Shown: positions 49,627 to 59,255, numbered from the stretch's first letter. The stretch: 64,000 nucleotides of DNA from Petroclostridium sp. X23 (GCF_030013905.1 NZ_CP124862.1:4343051-4407050); one strand, 5' to 3'. The notes: a model not told the origin generated them from the sequence alone. Numbers and translations: made by a program.

Positions 49627-50301
49627 ATGAACTATCAAACTCAAACATTAGTAGATGTGGCATACAAAGCAATAAAAAAGGACATCACCGAGAGAGTTCT
49701 TATTCCTGGGCAGAAGATTATACTTAGAGAACTATGTGAAAGATACGGGATCAGTGAGACACCTATTAAACAAGCTTTAAACAGACTGATCATTGAAAGA
49801 CTGGTGGAAAGTATTCCGCGAAAAGGAATGAAAGTGAGAAAAGTGCAGTGGGAAGAAATAGAAGAGTTGATGGATATAAGATTTATGATTGAAACACATT
49901 ATATAAAACAGGCAATACAAAACTTTAGAGATAATTCTAATATTAAAGAAAAGTTTTTGGAAAATTTGAATGAGCATAAAAAGATGATTGAAAATGTCGC
50001 AGATGTCAATGAATACTTCCGAAATTATTATTTAGATCAAGAATTTCATAAGCTTTATGTTAAATGTTCCGGAAATAAGAGAGTAGTAGAAATATATAAT
50101 GGCCTGGGAACACATGCATATGCATATTATGTCTATGGCAGGCAGGATAAAGCAGGAATGATCGAAGGGGTTAAAGAGCATGAGGCGATATATGATGCCT
50201 TATCGGCACAAGATGAAACGGGACTTCGTGAGCGCATAGAGATACATGTAATGAATGCTAAAAACAATGTTTATCAAATGTTGAAAAAGGGAGAGCGTTA
50301 G
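49627..50301 (+). CDS. GntR-family (FCD) regulator of the sugar/lactone locus
   Basis: 224 residues. The winged helix (LIPGQKIILRELCERYGIS, TPIKQALNRLI) and an all-helical FCD domain from about 85 with the histidines HYIKQAI, EFHKLY and HEAIYDAL. Unrelated in detail to the FadR paralogues at 22-23 kb. AAGGAAGGTGG is 13 bases upstream of the ATG; no better start seen. It stands in front of the kinase and transporter genes and is the obvious local regulator. Confidence 0.9.
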   Translation: MNYQTQTLVDVAYKAIKKDITERVLIPGQKIILRELCERYGISETPIKQALNRLIIERLVESIPRKGMKVRKVQWEEIEELMDIRFMIETHYIKQAIQNFRDNSNIKEKFLENLNEHKKMIENVADVNEYFRNYYLDQEFHKLYVKCSGNKRVVEIYNGLGTHAYAYYVYGRQDKAGMIEGVKEHEAIYDALSAQDETGLRERIEIHVMNAKNNVYQMLKKGER

Positions 50302-50343
50302 TGTTTGTTATTTTTACGCCATAGATTTAAGCTAGTTGTAATG

Positions 50344-50502
50344 TATAGATAGTTAATTGTAAAGTTAGAAATAATCTTACCGGAATGCCACCTGGGGACA
50401 GTTCCTCAGTAGCATGAAAAGCATATGCCACAGACGAACTGTCCCCAAGTAGCATTCCTACTTCCGTGCTCTAATTTTTACTTTTAGAGATTTTTATCTA
50501 TA
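50344..50502. repeat. MITE-like element family A, copy 3
   Basis: 159 bp with ends TATAGAT... / ...ATTTTTATCTATA and a GGGGACAG core hairpin whose base change (G to A) is compensated on the opposite arm (CTGTCCCC). It separates the GntR gene from the kinase. Confidence 0.8.
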
Positions 50503-50556
50503 TTATGATAGAAAAGAGATATAGGTCTAATATATAAGTTGAGGGGAGTTAAATGG

Positions 50557-52014
50557 ATGGTTGTTCTTGTATTAGAGGCATCTACCGCATCGGCGAAAGC
50601 GATGATTTATAAAAGCGGAGAGGGAATAGTAGGTATATTACCTAGAAATTACTCCCCGGACGCTGGTGATACCGTGATTTATGATGCTGATAAGATAATG
50701 ATGGAAACTATTTTAACGGGTAAACAGTTATTAGAGCAAAAAAAAATAGATCATGTGGATATGGTAGCTACATGCAGTATATGGAGTCACAGTCTTGTAA
50801 TGCTTGATAAGGATAAAAAACCTGTATCGAGGTTAAGTACATGGGCAGATACAACAGCATCATCAACCACTGAAAAGTATAGGAAGGATAATTCGCTTTT
50901 TACCTCGCTTTACAAGCGCACAGGTTGTCCAATTCATGTTACGTATACTCTTTGGAAATATATGCACCAAAAGGAAAATAGCAATTTAAGAAATGTCTCA
51001 TTTATAGCATCTATGCCTGAATACCTCTTTTTAAAACTTACAGGTGAGTTTGCTGTTTCAAAAAGCACTACCTCTGCGGGAGGCTTTTTAAATCTCCATA
51101 CACTCAATTGGGATGAGGAAGCCCTGAAACTTGCGGGGATTGATGCTTCAATGCTACCAAAGCTGGTGGACTCCGAATATGCTGCCCCTTTATCAAAAGA
51201 AGCGGCAGATATTCTAGGGATTAAAGAGGGGACGCCTGTACTTGTAACAGGTGCGGATGGTTGTATGAACCAGATAGCGGTAGGAGGATTTAGCGATAAT
51301 GTTATGACTTTATCAGTGGGAACTAGTGCTGCTATGAGAATTTCAACTGAAAAACCTGTACTTGCTGAATACCCTTCTACATGGTGTTATGTAGGTGTAG
51401 AGGGAATGTGGATAACTGGAAGTGCCACAGCCGGTGCCGGTAACTGCATTGACTGGATAGGTAAGAAGATCTTGGGTTTTAATGGCGGTATTACTCTGAA
51501 GGAATTGGATGAGGGTGCAAAAGGTGCACTTTTGAAAGGTGATGCACCGGTTTTCCTCCCGTTTCTGGCAGGAGAGCGCTGTCCTGGTTGGGATGATACA
51601 AAGACTGCAATGATGACTGAATTAAAAATAAATCATGATATTTATGACCTTTATTATGCTGCGCTTGAAGGTGTGCTATTTAATCTGAAGCATTGTTATG
51701 AAATAACCGTACCAATTATAGGACAGCCACCAAAGTATATAAGTATTTCCGGAGGGATTGAGAAATCTCCGTTCTGGCTTTCGATGGCTTCTTCTATTTT
51801 TGGATTGCCGGTTTATGTAGATGGTCTTTTGCATACTTCAATGCTTGGCTCCGCATATATGGCACTAAAAGTATTGGGAGAAATTGATACAGTTAAAAAT
51901 ATAAAACCGCTGATGAAAAATAGATGTGAGCCGGACCACAGCACTAAGGAGTTTTTTCAAAAAAGATTTGAAAAATATTTAATGTATTACAGGCAGCGGC
52001 CAACTTGCAATTAA
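50557..52014 (+). CDS. FGGY-family carbohydrate kinase
   Basis: 485 residues from the in-frame ATG at 50557, eight bases after GAGGGGAG (another ATG four bases earlier is out of frame). N-terminal ATPase lobe LVLEASTASAKAMIY, the substrate segment TWADTTASS, and the C-terminal ATP motif ISGGIEKSPFW. The closest look is to gluconokinase/xylulokinase-type kinases that phosphorylate sugars, polyols or aldonates. The autoinducer kinase LsrK is of the same fold, but the motif detail here is not enough to choose. It heads a transport and catabolism cluster. Confidence 0.9.
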   Translation: MVVLVLEASTASAKAMIYKSGEGIVGILPRNYSPDAGDTVIYDADKIMMETILTGKQLLEQKKIDHVDMVATCSIWSHSLVMLDKDKKPVSRLSTWADTTASSTTEKYRKDNSLFTSLYKRTGCPIHVTYTLWKYMHQKENSNLRNVSFIASMPEYLFLKLTGEFAVSKSTTSAGGFLNLHTLNWDEEALKLAGIDASMLPKLVDSEYAAPLSKEAADILGIKEGTPVLVTGADGCMNQIAVGGFSDNVMTLSVGTSAAMRISTEKPVLAEYPSTWCYVGVEGMWITGSATAGAGNCIDWIGKKILGFNGGITLKELDEGAKGALLKGDAPVFLPFLAGERCPGWDDTKTAMMTELKINHDIYDLYYAALEGVLFNLKHCYEITVPIIGQPPKYISISGGIEKSPFWLSMASSIFGLPVYVDGLLHTSMLGSAYMALKVLGEIDTVKNIKPLMKNRCEPDHSTKEFFQKRFEKYLMYYRQRPTCN

Positions 52015-52063
52015 AATTTATATAATTAGATTTAGATAAAATAGAGAGGGATGGTCTTATATT

Positions 52064-52999
52064 ATGAAAATACTAATTACTCCTAAATCATTTAAAAACT
52101 ATAAAGAAAAGACTTACCCGATTTTGCAAAATCTGGGTTGCGAAATCGTTGAAAATAAAACAGGAAGAACATTAACTGAAGATGAAATTATAGACATTGC
52201 GAGTCAAGATGTGCAAGGTATTATTATTGGAGTTGATCCTTTACCCAAAAGAGTATTGGAAAGCTGTAAGGATTTGAAAGCAATATCAAAATATGGAGTA
52301 GGTATGGATAATATTGATTTAGAGGCAGCTGAGAAACTGAATATTAAAGTCAAAAATGCTGTAGGCAGTAATAATATTTCAGTAGCAGAGCTTGCGATTG
52401 CTCTTATTTTTGAGGCTGCGCGCAGGGTTTCCGTACTAGGTGCCGGCGTCAGAAACGGTAACTGGGGAAGAATAGCAGGTGTAGAGCTGACAGGTAAAAC
52501 AATAGGTATTATTGGCGGAGGGCAGATAGGGAAAGAAGTTGCGAAGCGTGCAAAAGGCCTTTGCATGGAGGTGCTTATATACGATCCTTATTATAATGAT
52601 TTTGAGTTTCTTGAAAAATATGGAATCACCCTTTGTGACTCTTTAGATAAAATATTATCTTTATCAGATATAGTGTCTATGCATCTACCGCTTACAACCG
52701 ATACAAAATATATAATCAATACTGATACACTTAAAATGATGAAGCCTTCCGCAATTTTAATCAACACCTCAAGAGGGGAACTGGTTGACGAAGAAAGTTT
52801 GTATACAGCTTTGAAAGAAAAAGTTATAGCTTTTGCTGCACAGGATGTATTTTCGAAGGAACCCCCATCTCCTGATGAGAAGCTTTTAACTTTAGACAAT
52901 TTCATTTTAACACCTCATGCCGGGGCATTTACTGCTGAGGCGGTGGAGAGAATGGCTTTGTATTCCACAAATAATCTTGTAGAAATGTTGAACTTATAA
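52064..52999 (+). CDS. D-2-hydroxyacid dehydrogenase
   Basis: 311 residues with the D-isomer 2-hydroxyacid dehydrogenase fold. NAD-binding GIIGGGQIGKEVAKRA near 150, INTSRGELVDEESL with the catalytic Arg, and the His in LTPHAGAFTAEA. 3-Phosphoglycerate and 4-phosphoerythronate dehydrogenases are the nearest look-alikes; no ACT domain is present. Downstream of the kinase it could oxidise a phosphorylated aldonate or hydroxyacid. Confidence 0.9.
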   Translation: MKILITPKSFKNYKEKTYPILQNLGCEIVENKTGRTLTEDEIIDIASQDVQGIIIGVDPLPKRVLESCKDLKAISKYGVGMDNIDLEAAEKLNIKVKNAVGSNNISVAELAIALIFEAARRVSVLGAGVRNGNWGRIAGVELTGKTIGIIGGGQIGKEVAKRAKGLCMEVLIYDPYYNDFEFLEKYGITLCDSLDKILSLSDIVSMHLPLTTDTKYIINTDTLKMMKPSAILINTSRGELVDEESLYTALKEKVIAFAAQDVFSKEPPSPDEKLLTLDNFILTPHAGAFTAEAVERMALYSTNNLVEMLNL

Positions 53000-53195
53000 G
53001 CGTTACAAAAATTCTACCTTAATCTTTTTTAGCGTTAAGGAGGTGATCAATCAAGAATATTTAAAGAAGGTTTTAGCAGTTAAATATTAAACTTATCTGT
53101 GGGAGGTGAGATGTTTAGCTTTTGTTAAAGCAAGTTTTTTCTCATTATACAAATTTTAGAAATAATGATTAATTACAAAATAAGGAGGAATTTTA

Positions 53196-54293
53196 ATGAT
53201 TAAAAATGTAAAGCATTATCTTATTTTATGTTTAACCCTTATCGTATTGGTGTCTCTTGTTTTTACAGGTTGCTCAAGTACTGCGCCGGATTCAAAAGAG
53301 GAAGTGAAAGATAACACAGAAGCTGCTGCTGGAGAAACAAAAGATAGTGGTGAAAAAACGTCATACACCATAGGTTTTAGTAACTTCTCAGTTGGAAACT
53401 CTTGGAGAGTTCAAATGGAAGCTGAATTTAAAGCAGAAGCAGAAAAATTCAAATCTGAAGGAGTTATAAAAGACGTAATCATGACAAACTCCAACGGAGA
53501 TATTTCAAAACAAATAGCCGACGTAAAAGACTTAATTACTAAAAAAGTTGATGCGATCATCATTACTGCTTCATCTCCTAGCGCATTGTCGCCTGTGGTA
53601 GAAGAAGCTATGTCCAAAGGAATCAAGGTTGTTTCCTTTGATAATTATGTAGAAACTGACAATATTACAGCAAAAGTTGGAATAGATGAAGTAGAATTTG
53701 GTAGAAAAGGTGGCCAATTCTTAGCCGATGCATTAAGTGGCAAAGGAAATATAATTGTACTTAATGGTGCTGCCGGCACGGCGGTAAATGAAATGCGTTA
53801 TAACGGGGCGAAAGAAATTTTTGCTAAGTATCCGGATATAAAAATTCTTGGTGAAGCAAATGCTGACTGGGACTATGCAAAAGGAAAAGCGGCTGTAGAA
53901 AACTTTTTATCAGCCTACCCGCAAATTGACGCTGTCTGGTCTCAAGGAGGAGCTATGACACAAGCTGCAATAGATGCTTTTATCGCAGCCGGACGTCCAT
54001 TGGTACCGATGTCAGGTGAAGCAAATAACGGTATGCTAAAGCTGTGGAAGGCAAATGTAGATAAAGGTTTTGATAGTATCGCTCCTTCTTCCCCTACATA
54101 TCTTAGTGCAAGTGCCCTTGATGTTGCCATTGACGCATTGCAAGGTAAGACGATTGAAAAGAATGTAGTACTTGATGTGCCTGTAGTAACAAAGGATAAT
54201 CTTGATGATTACGTAAAGCCTGATCTTCCGGATAGTTATTGGAACATAACAAAACTTTCTGAAGAAGATGTTAAAACATTATTCAGCAAATGA
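53196..54293 (+). CDS. ABC transporter substrate-binding lipoprotein (ribose type)
   Basis: 365 residues. Signal peptide with lipobox FTGC (Cys26), a Thr/Glu-rich linker, then a periplasmic-binding-protein type 1 fold (GFSNFSVGNSWRV, DLITKKVDAIIITASSPSAL, DAVWSQGGAMTQA). Ligands of this family are monosaccharides, polyols and autoinducer-2. AAGGAGGAA upstream. It is followed by an 11-bp hairpin, as is common to keep binding-protein mRNA in excess over the rest. Confidence 0.93.
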   Translation: MIKNVKHYLILCLTLIVLVSLVFTGCSSTAPDSKEEVKDNTEAAAGETKDSGEKTSYTIGFSNFSVGNSWRVQMEAEFKAEAEKFKSEGVIKDVIMTNSNGDISKQIADVKDLITKKVDAIIITASSPSALSPVVEEAMSKGIKVVSFDNYVETDNITAKVGIDEVEFGRKGGQFLADALSGKGNIIVLNGAAGTAVNEMRYNGAKEIFAKYPDIKILGEANADWDYAKGKAAVENFLSAYPQIDAVWSQGGAMTQAAIDAFIAAGRPLVPMSGEANNGMLKLWKANVDKGFDSIAPSSPTYLSASALDVAIDALQGKTIEKNVVLDVPVVTKDNLDDYVKPDLPDSYWNITKLSEEDVKTLFSK

Positions 54294-54306
54294 TTAATAA
54301 AAAGAG

Positions 54307-54334
54307 ACTAAAGAGGGGTTAGTCCCTCTTTAGT
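54307..54334 (+). terminator. Intra-operon hairpin after the binding-protein gene
   Basis: ACTAAAGAGGG, 6-nt loop, CCCTCTTTAGT, a perfect 11-bp stem, then TTATATTTA. Likely partial terminator or mRNA stabiliser between binding protein and ATPase. Confidence 0.65.
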
Positions 54335-54354
54335 TTATATTTAGGGGGATACTA

Positions 54355-55866
54355 ATGGAAAAACCGATCTTAGAGCTGAAGAATATAAGTAAAAGTTTTA
54401 TAGGTGTAAAAGCTTTGCAGAATGTCAACTTTTCTTGCCGGCAAGGAGAAGTTCACATATTGATGGGGGAAAATGGTGCGGGAAAAAGTACGATATTAAA
54501 AATATTATCAGGACTATATAAGCCGGATGCAGGAACTATTCTTCTTAAGGGGGACCCTGTTAGTTTCAGAAATCCCCAGGAGGCACAGAATGCAGGAATT
54601 GCAATGGTATATCAAGAACTTACAGTCCTTCCGGAAATGACAGTAGCTCAAAATATATTTCTAAGTAATGAGCCTCGTAATCGTTGGGGGACTATCGACA
54701 ACAAAGAGATTCGGCAGAAATCTAAAGAAATGCTAGTAAGATATAAAATTGATATTGACCCAGACGACTTGGTAGGAACACTGCCTATCGCAAAACAACA
54801 AATGGTGGAGATTCTAAAAATATTAGTACGAGACCCCGAAATAATAATTTTGGATGAACCTACTTCGGCGCTTGCAAGAGAAGAGGTAACCAAACTATAT
54901 GATATCATAAATACACTTATCGAGAATGGGAAGACCATTATTTTTATTTCTCATCGATTTGAAGAAATTTTTCATATAGGGGACAGAGCTACTGTATTGA
55001 AAGATGGTCATTTTGTAGCTACGGTCAATATGAAGGAAATAACCCAGGAAGATCTGATAAAACTAATGGTCGGAAGACCTTTAAAATCTATTTTCCCGCC
55101 TAAATTAGATACAGATGCTAATGAAAAAGTGTTTGAAATAAGTAATTTAAATGTAGAGAACATACTTTATGATATATCTTTTGATATAAAAAAGGGAGAA
55201 GTACTAGGAATCGCCGGGTTGCAAGGACATGGACAGACTGAGCTGCTAAATAGTCTGGCAGGTGTAATACATAAGAATAGTGGGCGGATATTTATTAACT
55301 CCAAAGAGGTTCGAATTAAGAATCCTATACAAGCTATACGTTCAGGAATAGCACTAATACCTGAAGATAGAAAAACACAAGGACTTTTATTAACCTTATC
55401 GGTGAGAGAAAATGCATCTGTTGCAAGTTTGTACTTGCGGCAGGTTTTAGGGTTTATAAAGAGGAAAAAAGAAAACGTATTTGCTGATGATATTATTAAG
55501 CGTCTTTCTATAAAGACTCCCGATATGGAACAGCAAGTGGTCAATCTAAGTGGAGGGAATCAACAAAAAGTTGTCCTCGGGAAAGGACTGGCAATAAAAC
55601 CGAAAGTTCTATTATTTAATGAACCTACTAGAGGGATTGATGTTGAAACAAAGCAAGAATTCTATAAATTAATGCGCAATTTAGCAGCAGAAGGCGTTAC
55701 CGTAATCATGTATTCAAGTGACCTTATGGAAGTGATAGGAATGAGTGATAGAGTACTAGTCATGTATGAAGGTCGTATTACAGCGGAGATAAACAAAGAT
55801 GAAATAAATGAAGAAAATATAATGCGAGGTGCTGTTGGATTAGCTGGGTCAGGAGGGAACCTATGA
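54355..55866 (+). CDS. Sugar ABC transporter ATPase (RbsA/MglA type)
   Basis: 503 residues with two fused nucleotide-binding domains. The first has GENGAGKST, and LPIAKQQM at the position of the signature; the second has a degenerate Walker A (GLQGHGQTE) and LSGGNQQK, as is normal in RbsA-type proteins. Starts 61 nt after the binding-protein gene and overlaps the permease by 4 nt. Confidence 0.95.
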   Translation: MEKPILELKNISKSFIGVKALQNVNFSCRQGEVHILMGENGAGKSTILKILSGLYKPDAGTILLKGDPVSFRNPQEAQNAGIAMVYQELTVLPEMTVAQNIFLSNEPRNRWGTIDNKEIRQKSKEMLVRYKIDIDPDDLVGTLPIAKQQMVEILKILVRDPEIIILDEPTSALAREEVTKLYDIINTLIENGKTIIFISHRFEEIFHIGDRATVLKDGHFVATVNMKEITQEDLIKLMVGRPLKSIFPPKLDTDANEKVFEISNLNVENILYDISFDIKKGEVLGIAGLQGHGQTELLNSLAGVIHKNSGRIFINSKEVRIKNPIQAIRSGIALIPEDRKTQGLLLTLSVRENASVASLYLRQVLGFIKRKKENVFADDIIKRLSIKTPDMEQQVVNLSGGNQQKVVLGKGLAIKPKVLLFNEPTRGIDVETKQEFYKLMRNLAAEGVTVIMYSSDLMEVIGMSDRVLVMYEGRITAEINKDEINEENIMRGAVGLAGSGGNL

Positions 55867-56825
55867 AACTTGAATTAAGTAAAAATAGCTACAAAAGATT
55901 CATACATCAAAACTCACAAATAATCTTTATATACGTATTTCTTTTTATATTAATAATTATCGCCGGCATTCTGGATAGGGATTTCCTCAGTACTGGAAAT
56001 TTCGTAAATCTGCTGACAACAGCTTTGCCATTTATTCTTGCTTCTTACGCTCAGACTTTGGTTATCTTAACCAGTGGAATTGATTTGTCGGTGGGAGCAA
56101 TCATTAGTTTATCGAATGTTCTTTGTGCAGTACTGATGGGTGCGGGTACTTTGGGATTCCTACCAGGGTTGGTTGTTGCATTGATAGCAGGAACCGGTGC
56201 AGGTTTTATTAATGGAATTATTATTACTAAGGGCAGGCTTCAGCCGATCATTGTGACATTATCTACATCTGCTATATTAGGTGGTGTCGCATTAGCAATA
56301 TTACCGAGTCCGGGCGGGAAGATCAACGTGGGATTCGCCAGGGCTTTGGATGGAGATGTTCTGGGCATACCGGTAGCACTCATAGTAGCCATTATAGTAA
56401 CAGCACTTGTATGGACGCTCATCAAGAATACACGGTTCGGACGCGCTTTATATGCTGTTGGGGGCAATGAAAATGCAGCATTCAGTACCGGCATATTAAT
56501 AGATAAAGTAAAAGTATTGATTTATACGTTAGCAGGATTATTATGTGCCTTATCAGGGATTTTTCTCTCTGCACAAATGTATTCGGGAGATCCTACAGTT
56601 GGTTTGAATTTTACTATGAAATCTATTACTACTGTGGTGGTCGGAGGTACAAGTCTCGCAGGAGGAAAAGGAAGCATTATTGGAAGTATTGCCGGCGTAT
56701 TTATTCTTGTTATTATTAATAATATCTTAAATCTAATAGGAGTTTCTTCCTTTTATCAATATATTTTACAGGGAGTTATACTAATTGCAGCGCTAGCTAT
56801 TAGCTCGTTAAGAACAAGGAGATGA
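55863..56825 (+). CDS. Sugar ABC transporter permease 1 (RbsC type)
   Basis: 320 residues, about nine hydrophobic segments, with the conserved LTSGIDLSVGAIISLSNV and AGLLCALSGIFLSAQ motifs of the ribose-type permeases. Begins at ATGA overlapping the ATPase stop. Five bases separate it from the hydrolase gene. Confidence 0.93.
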   Translation: MKLELSKNSYKRFIHQNSQIIFIYVFLFILIIIAGILDRDFLSTGNFVNLLTTALPFILASYAQTLVILTSGIDLSVGAIISLSNVLCAVLMGAGTLGFLPGLVVALIAGTGAGFINGIIITKGRLQPIIVTLSTSAILGGVALAILPSPGGKINVGFARALDGDVLGIPVALIVAIIVTALVWTLIKNTRFGRALYAVGGNENAAFSTGILIDKVKVLIYTLAGLLCALSGIFLSAQMYSGDPTVGLNFTMKSITTVVVGGTSLAGGKGSIIGSIAGVFILVIINNILNLIGVSSFYQYILQGVILIAALAISSLRTRR

Positions 56826-56829
56826 TAAT

Positions 56830-57654
56830 ATGAGTGGAATCAAATTTACAATTCTTTCTCACGGATACATTGAAAATGATTATGCATGGAATGTTGCAGT
56901 ACCAAAACCGGGAAGTTTAGAGGATAAACATCCAATGGCAGAGTGGATAAGGGTTCCGTGTTTTTCTGTTCTTATCAAACATCCTGAACAAGGGTATATT
57001 TTATATGATACCGGGTCTTGTCCCGGTGATGAAAAGGATAGGAGGCCTAAGGAACTTCAGAAGCTTTTTCCATATTACGCAAAGCGGGAAGAGTTTTTGG
57101 ATGCTCGTTTGGCAGAGCTAGGTTTGAAACCTGACGATATATCAACGATTGTTTTATCGCATATGCACTGGGACCACTCGGGAGGACTTGGATTTTTCTC
57201 CAACACGAAGGCAGGCCGGAATATTTTAGTAAGTAGAAAAGATTATGAATATGGAATTACAGAGACTCACTGCTCAACGGTTCCTTTTGCCGGAGGTGGC
57301 TATTTTAAAGGGAATTTTGAATTTGAAGGCTTAGCATTTAATTTTATTGATGAAGACCAGTCTTTAGCTTCCGGTATCGATATCATCACTCTCGGGGGAC
57401 ATACTCCGGAATTATTGGGGTTGGTGTTGCACCTTGATGAAGGTACGGTTATATTTCCTTCCGATGCGGTATATATGAGTAAAAACTATGGTCCGCCTGC
57501 AACGCGTCCCGGAATTGTATATGATACGTTAGGCTTTGACAAGAGTATTAGAAAACTCTATTCTCTGCAAAAGAAATACAATGCGAAAATAATATTTCCT
57601 CATGATTCGGAACAATTTTCCACGCTAAAACAAGCACCATATTTTTATGGATAA
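56830..57654 (+). CDS. Metallo-beta-lactamase-fold lactonase-like hydrolase
   Basis: 274 residues. The zinc motif H111-x-H113-x-D115-H116 (SHMHWDHSGG), a downstream metal His in LGGHTPELLG and Asp in FPSDAVYMSKN match the AHL-lactonase (AiiA-like) branch of the MBL superfamily. In this operon it more probably opens a sugar or aldonic acid lactone than quenches a signal, but both fit the sequence. No signal peptide, so it works on imported substrate. Located between the two permease genes. Confidence 0.85.
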   Translation: MSGIKFTILSHGYIENDYAWNVAVPKPGSLEDKHPMAEWIRVPCFSVLIKHPEQGYILYDTGSCPGDEKDRRPKELQKLFPYYAKREEFLDARLAELGLKPDDISTIVLSHMHWDHSGGLGFFSNTKAGRNILVSRKDYEYGITETHCSTVPFAGGGYFKGNFEFEGLAFNFIDEDQSLASGIDIITLGGHTPELLGLVLHLDEGTVIFPSDAVYMSKNYGPPATRPGIVYDTLGFDKSIRKLYSLQKKYNAKIIFPHDSEQFSTLKQAPYFYG

Positions 57655-57785
57655 ATGATTTATGTTTTGCAGGTACTATAAGTAATTCTAATTATTGATA
57701 AACTAGAGGTAAAGAAATTAGGATTTGTTATACAAAAGAGTGAAGCGTGAACTTTAAATGATAACTGGAAAGGCGGAAAAGTAAC

Positions 57786-58757
57786 ATGCATTTAGAAACG
57801 AAAAGGAATCGTATTCCTTTTAGGGGTATGAATGTGAAGTCGGGGATTGTTGTGTATGCTATTTTAATAGGATTGCTTATTGTTGCTGAGATAATCTCTC
57901 CTGGATTTATTGCTCCAAATCATATGGAAAGTGTATTGAGACAAGCCTCGTTTCTGGGTATTGTTTCCATTGGACAGACTTTGGTGATTCTGACTGGAGG
58001 AATAGATCTGTCAGTTGCTTCTATAATAACACTTGCGAATGTCGTAAGTGCACAAATTATGGATGGTAATGATAGTAATATTTTAATGGCTTTTGCAGCT
58101 GTATTATTAATAGGTATTATTGCAGGCCTTATAAACGGGGTTGGTATTCATTACTTACGAATTCCGCCCTTAGTGATGACTTTAGGCGTGGGAAGTGTGA
58201 TTCAAGGGATTGCGCTTGTTTATAGCAAGGGTGCGCCAAAAGGGAATACAGCTCCGTTTGTTAAGTTTATCAGCACAGGAAAGATTGGCGGAATGATTTC
58301 AGGAACGCTATTTATATGGATTGTATTGGCAATCATTGCAGTACTAATACTTAAATTTACGATATTTGGAAGGTCTGTTTATGCAATCGGTGTCAATACA
58401 ATAGCATCTCGCTATTCGGGTATAAATGTTCCATTTATCACAATTATAATATATACTATCTCAGGGATAATGGCGGCTGTAACCGGACTTTTGCTAATTG
58501 GTTATACCGGTACCAGTTTCCTAAACGCAGGGGATATTTACTCCATGAATTCCATAGCAGCGGTTGTTGTTGGCGGAACGTCTATTTTAGGCGGTTCGGG
58601 AGGATATATAGGAACTATAGCAGGAGCAATTATAATGACTGTTATTGGAAGTATATTAACAATTATAAATATTCCTGTATCCGGGCGTCAAATCGCTCAA
58701 GGATTAATTATAATATTGTTGGTATTAATATATGGGAGAGAAAAGAACAAAAGATAG
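57786..58757 (+). CDS. Sugar ABC transporter permease 2 (RbsC type)
   Basis: 323 residues with the same family motifs (LTGGIDLSVASIITLANV, GGTSILGGSGGYIGTIAGA) but only moderately similar to permease 1. Two different RbsC-type subunits suggest a heterodimeric membrane channel, as in Lsr and some ribose-like systems. It lies 131 nt after the hydrolase gene. No second ATPase is present. Confidence 0.92.
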   Translation: MHLETKRNRIPFRGMNVKSGIVVYAILIGLLIVAEIISPGFIAPNHMESVLRQASFLGIVSIGQTLVILTGGIDLSVASIITLANVVSAQIMDGNDSNILMAFAAVLLIGIIAGLINGVGIHYLRIPPLVMTLGVGSVIQGIALVYSKGAPKGNTAPFVKFISTGKIGGMISGTLFIWIVLAIIAVLILKFTIFGRSVYAIGVNTIASRYSGINVPFITIIIYTISGIMAAVTGLLLIGYTGTSFLNAGDIYSMNSIAAVVVGGTSILGGSGGYIGTIAGAIIMTVIGSILTIINIPVSGRQIAQGLIIILLVLIYGREKNKR

Positions 58758-58818
58758 ATGGTTAACCGAATATTAAATGGAATATTATAAAAAAAGTTCA
58801 GGTTTTTTTGGTTTTACA

Positions 58819-58847
58819 TTGACAAATGGTATTACTTTTGGTACTAT
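58819..58847 (+). promoter_or_regulatory. Promoter of the guanine riboswitch and purine permease
   Basis: TTGACA (58819-58824), 17 nt, TACTAT (58842-58847), directly before the aptamer. Confidence 0.7.
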
Positions 58848-58874
58848 ATTTTTGTGAATTTAATAGTATACCAG

Positions 58875-58941
58875 CTCATATAATTTCGAGAATATGGCTC
58901 GAGAGTCTCTACCAAACAACCGTAAATTGTTTGACTATGAG
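58875..58941 (+). ncRNA. Purine riboswitch aptamer, guanine class
   Basis: The three-way junction is complete: P1 CTCATA/TATGAG, P2 CGAG/CTCG with the AATATGG loop, P3 AAACAA/TTGTTT with the CCGTAAA loop, and the core segments TATAAT and GTCTCTACC. The specificity base in GACTAT is C (58935), which pairs with guanine or hypoxanthine; adenine switches have T there. It should switch off the purine permease when guanine is plentiful. Confidence 0.92.
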
Positions 58942-59084
58942 TGAAATTGGCAGTGTAGCTAAAACATAGCTAATCCGTATAAAGTTCGGATTATTTTGGT
59001 GGATTTGGGAAATACCATTGAACACCATGTAATCTAACAAAAATGTACAACATCTATTTAATATAGATAAAGTTGTTGCAAGCG

Positions 59085-59125
59085 GGCAAATAGATTTCAC
59101 TCAGACGATCTATTTGTCTTTTTTT
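59085..59125 (+). terminator. Terminator between the riboswitch and the permease
   Basis: GGCAAATAGAT / ATCTATTTGTC stem, then TTTTTTT. It is 144 nt after the aptamer, with two more hairpins between them (AATCCG/CGGATT near 58975 and ACAAC..GTTGT near 59048), so the expression platform is longer than usual. Confidence 0.75.
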
Positions 59126-59255
59126 ATTCTGCTGCGGATTAGAAATAATGGTTGGAGGTGATTACTGCTTGAAAGAGTAGCCGGTTGAAAGTTTACTTTT
59201 GGGACAAACTACATAAGGAAAACACAAATCAGAGACTAAAAAAGAAGGGAGTCAG

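Noticed and set aside
49164..50502. CRISPR-like array from the repeated palindromes
   Set aside because: The copies are about 160 bp, more than 1 kb apart, have inverted ends and no short spacers or cas genes.
56830..57654. Quorum-quenching AHL lactonase
   Set aside because: The fold and zinc motif fit, but its place inside a sugar-transport operon makes a metabolic lactone the likelier substrate. Kept only as an alternative.
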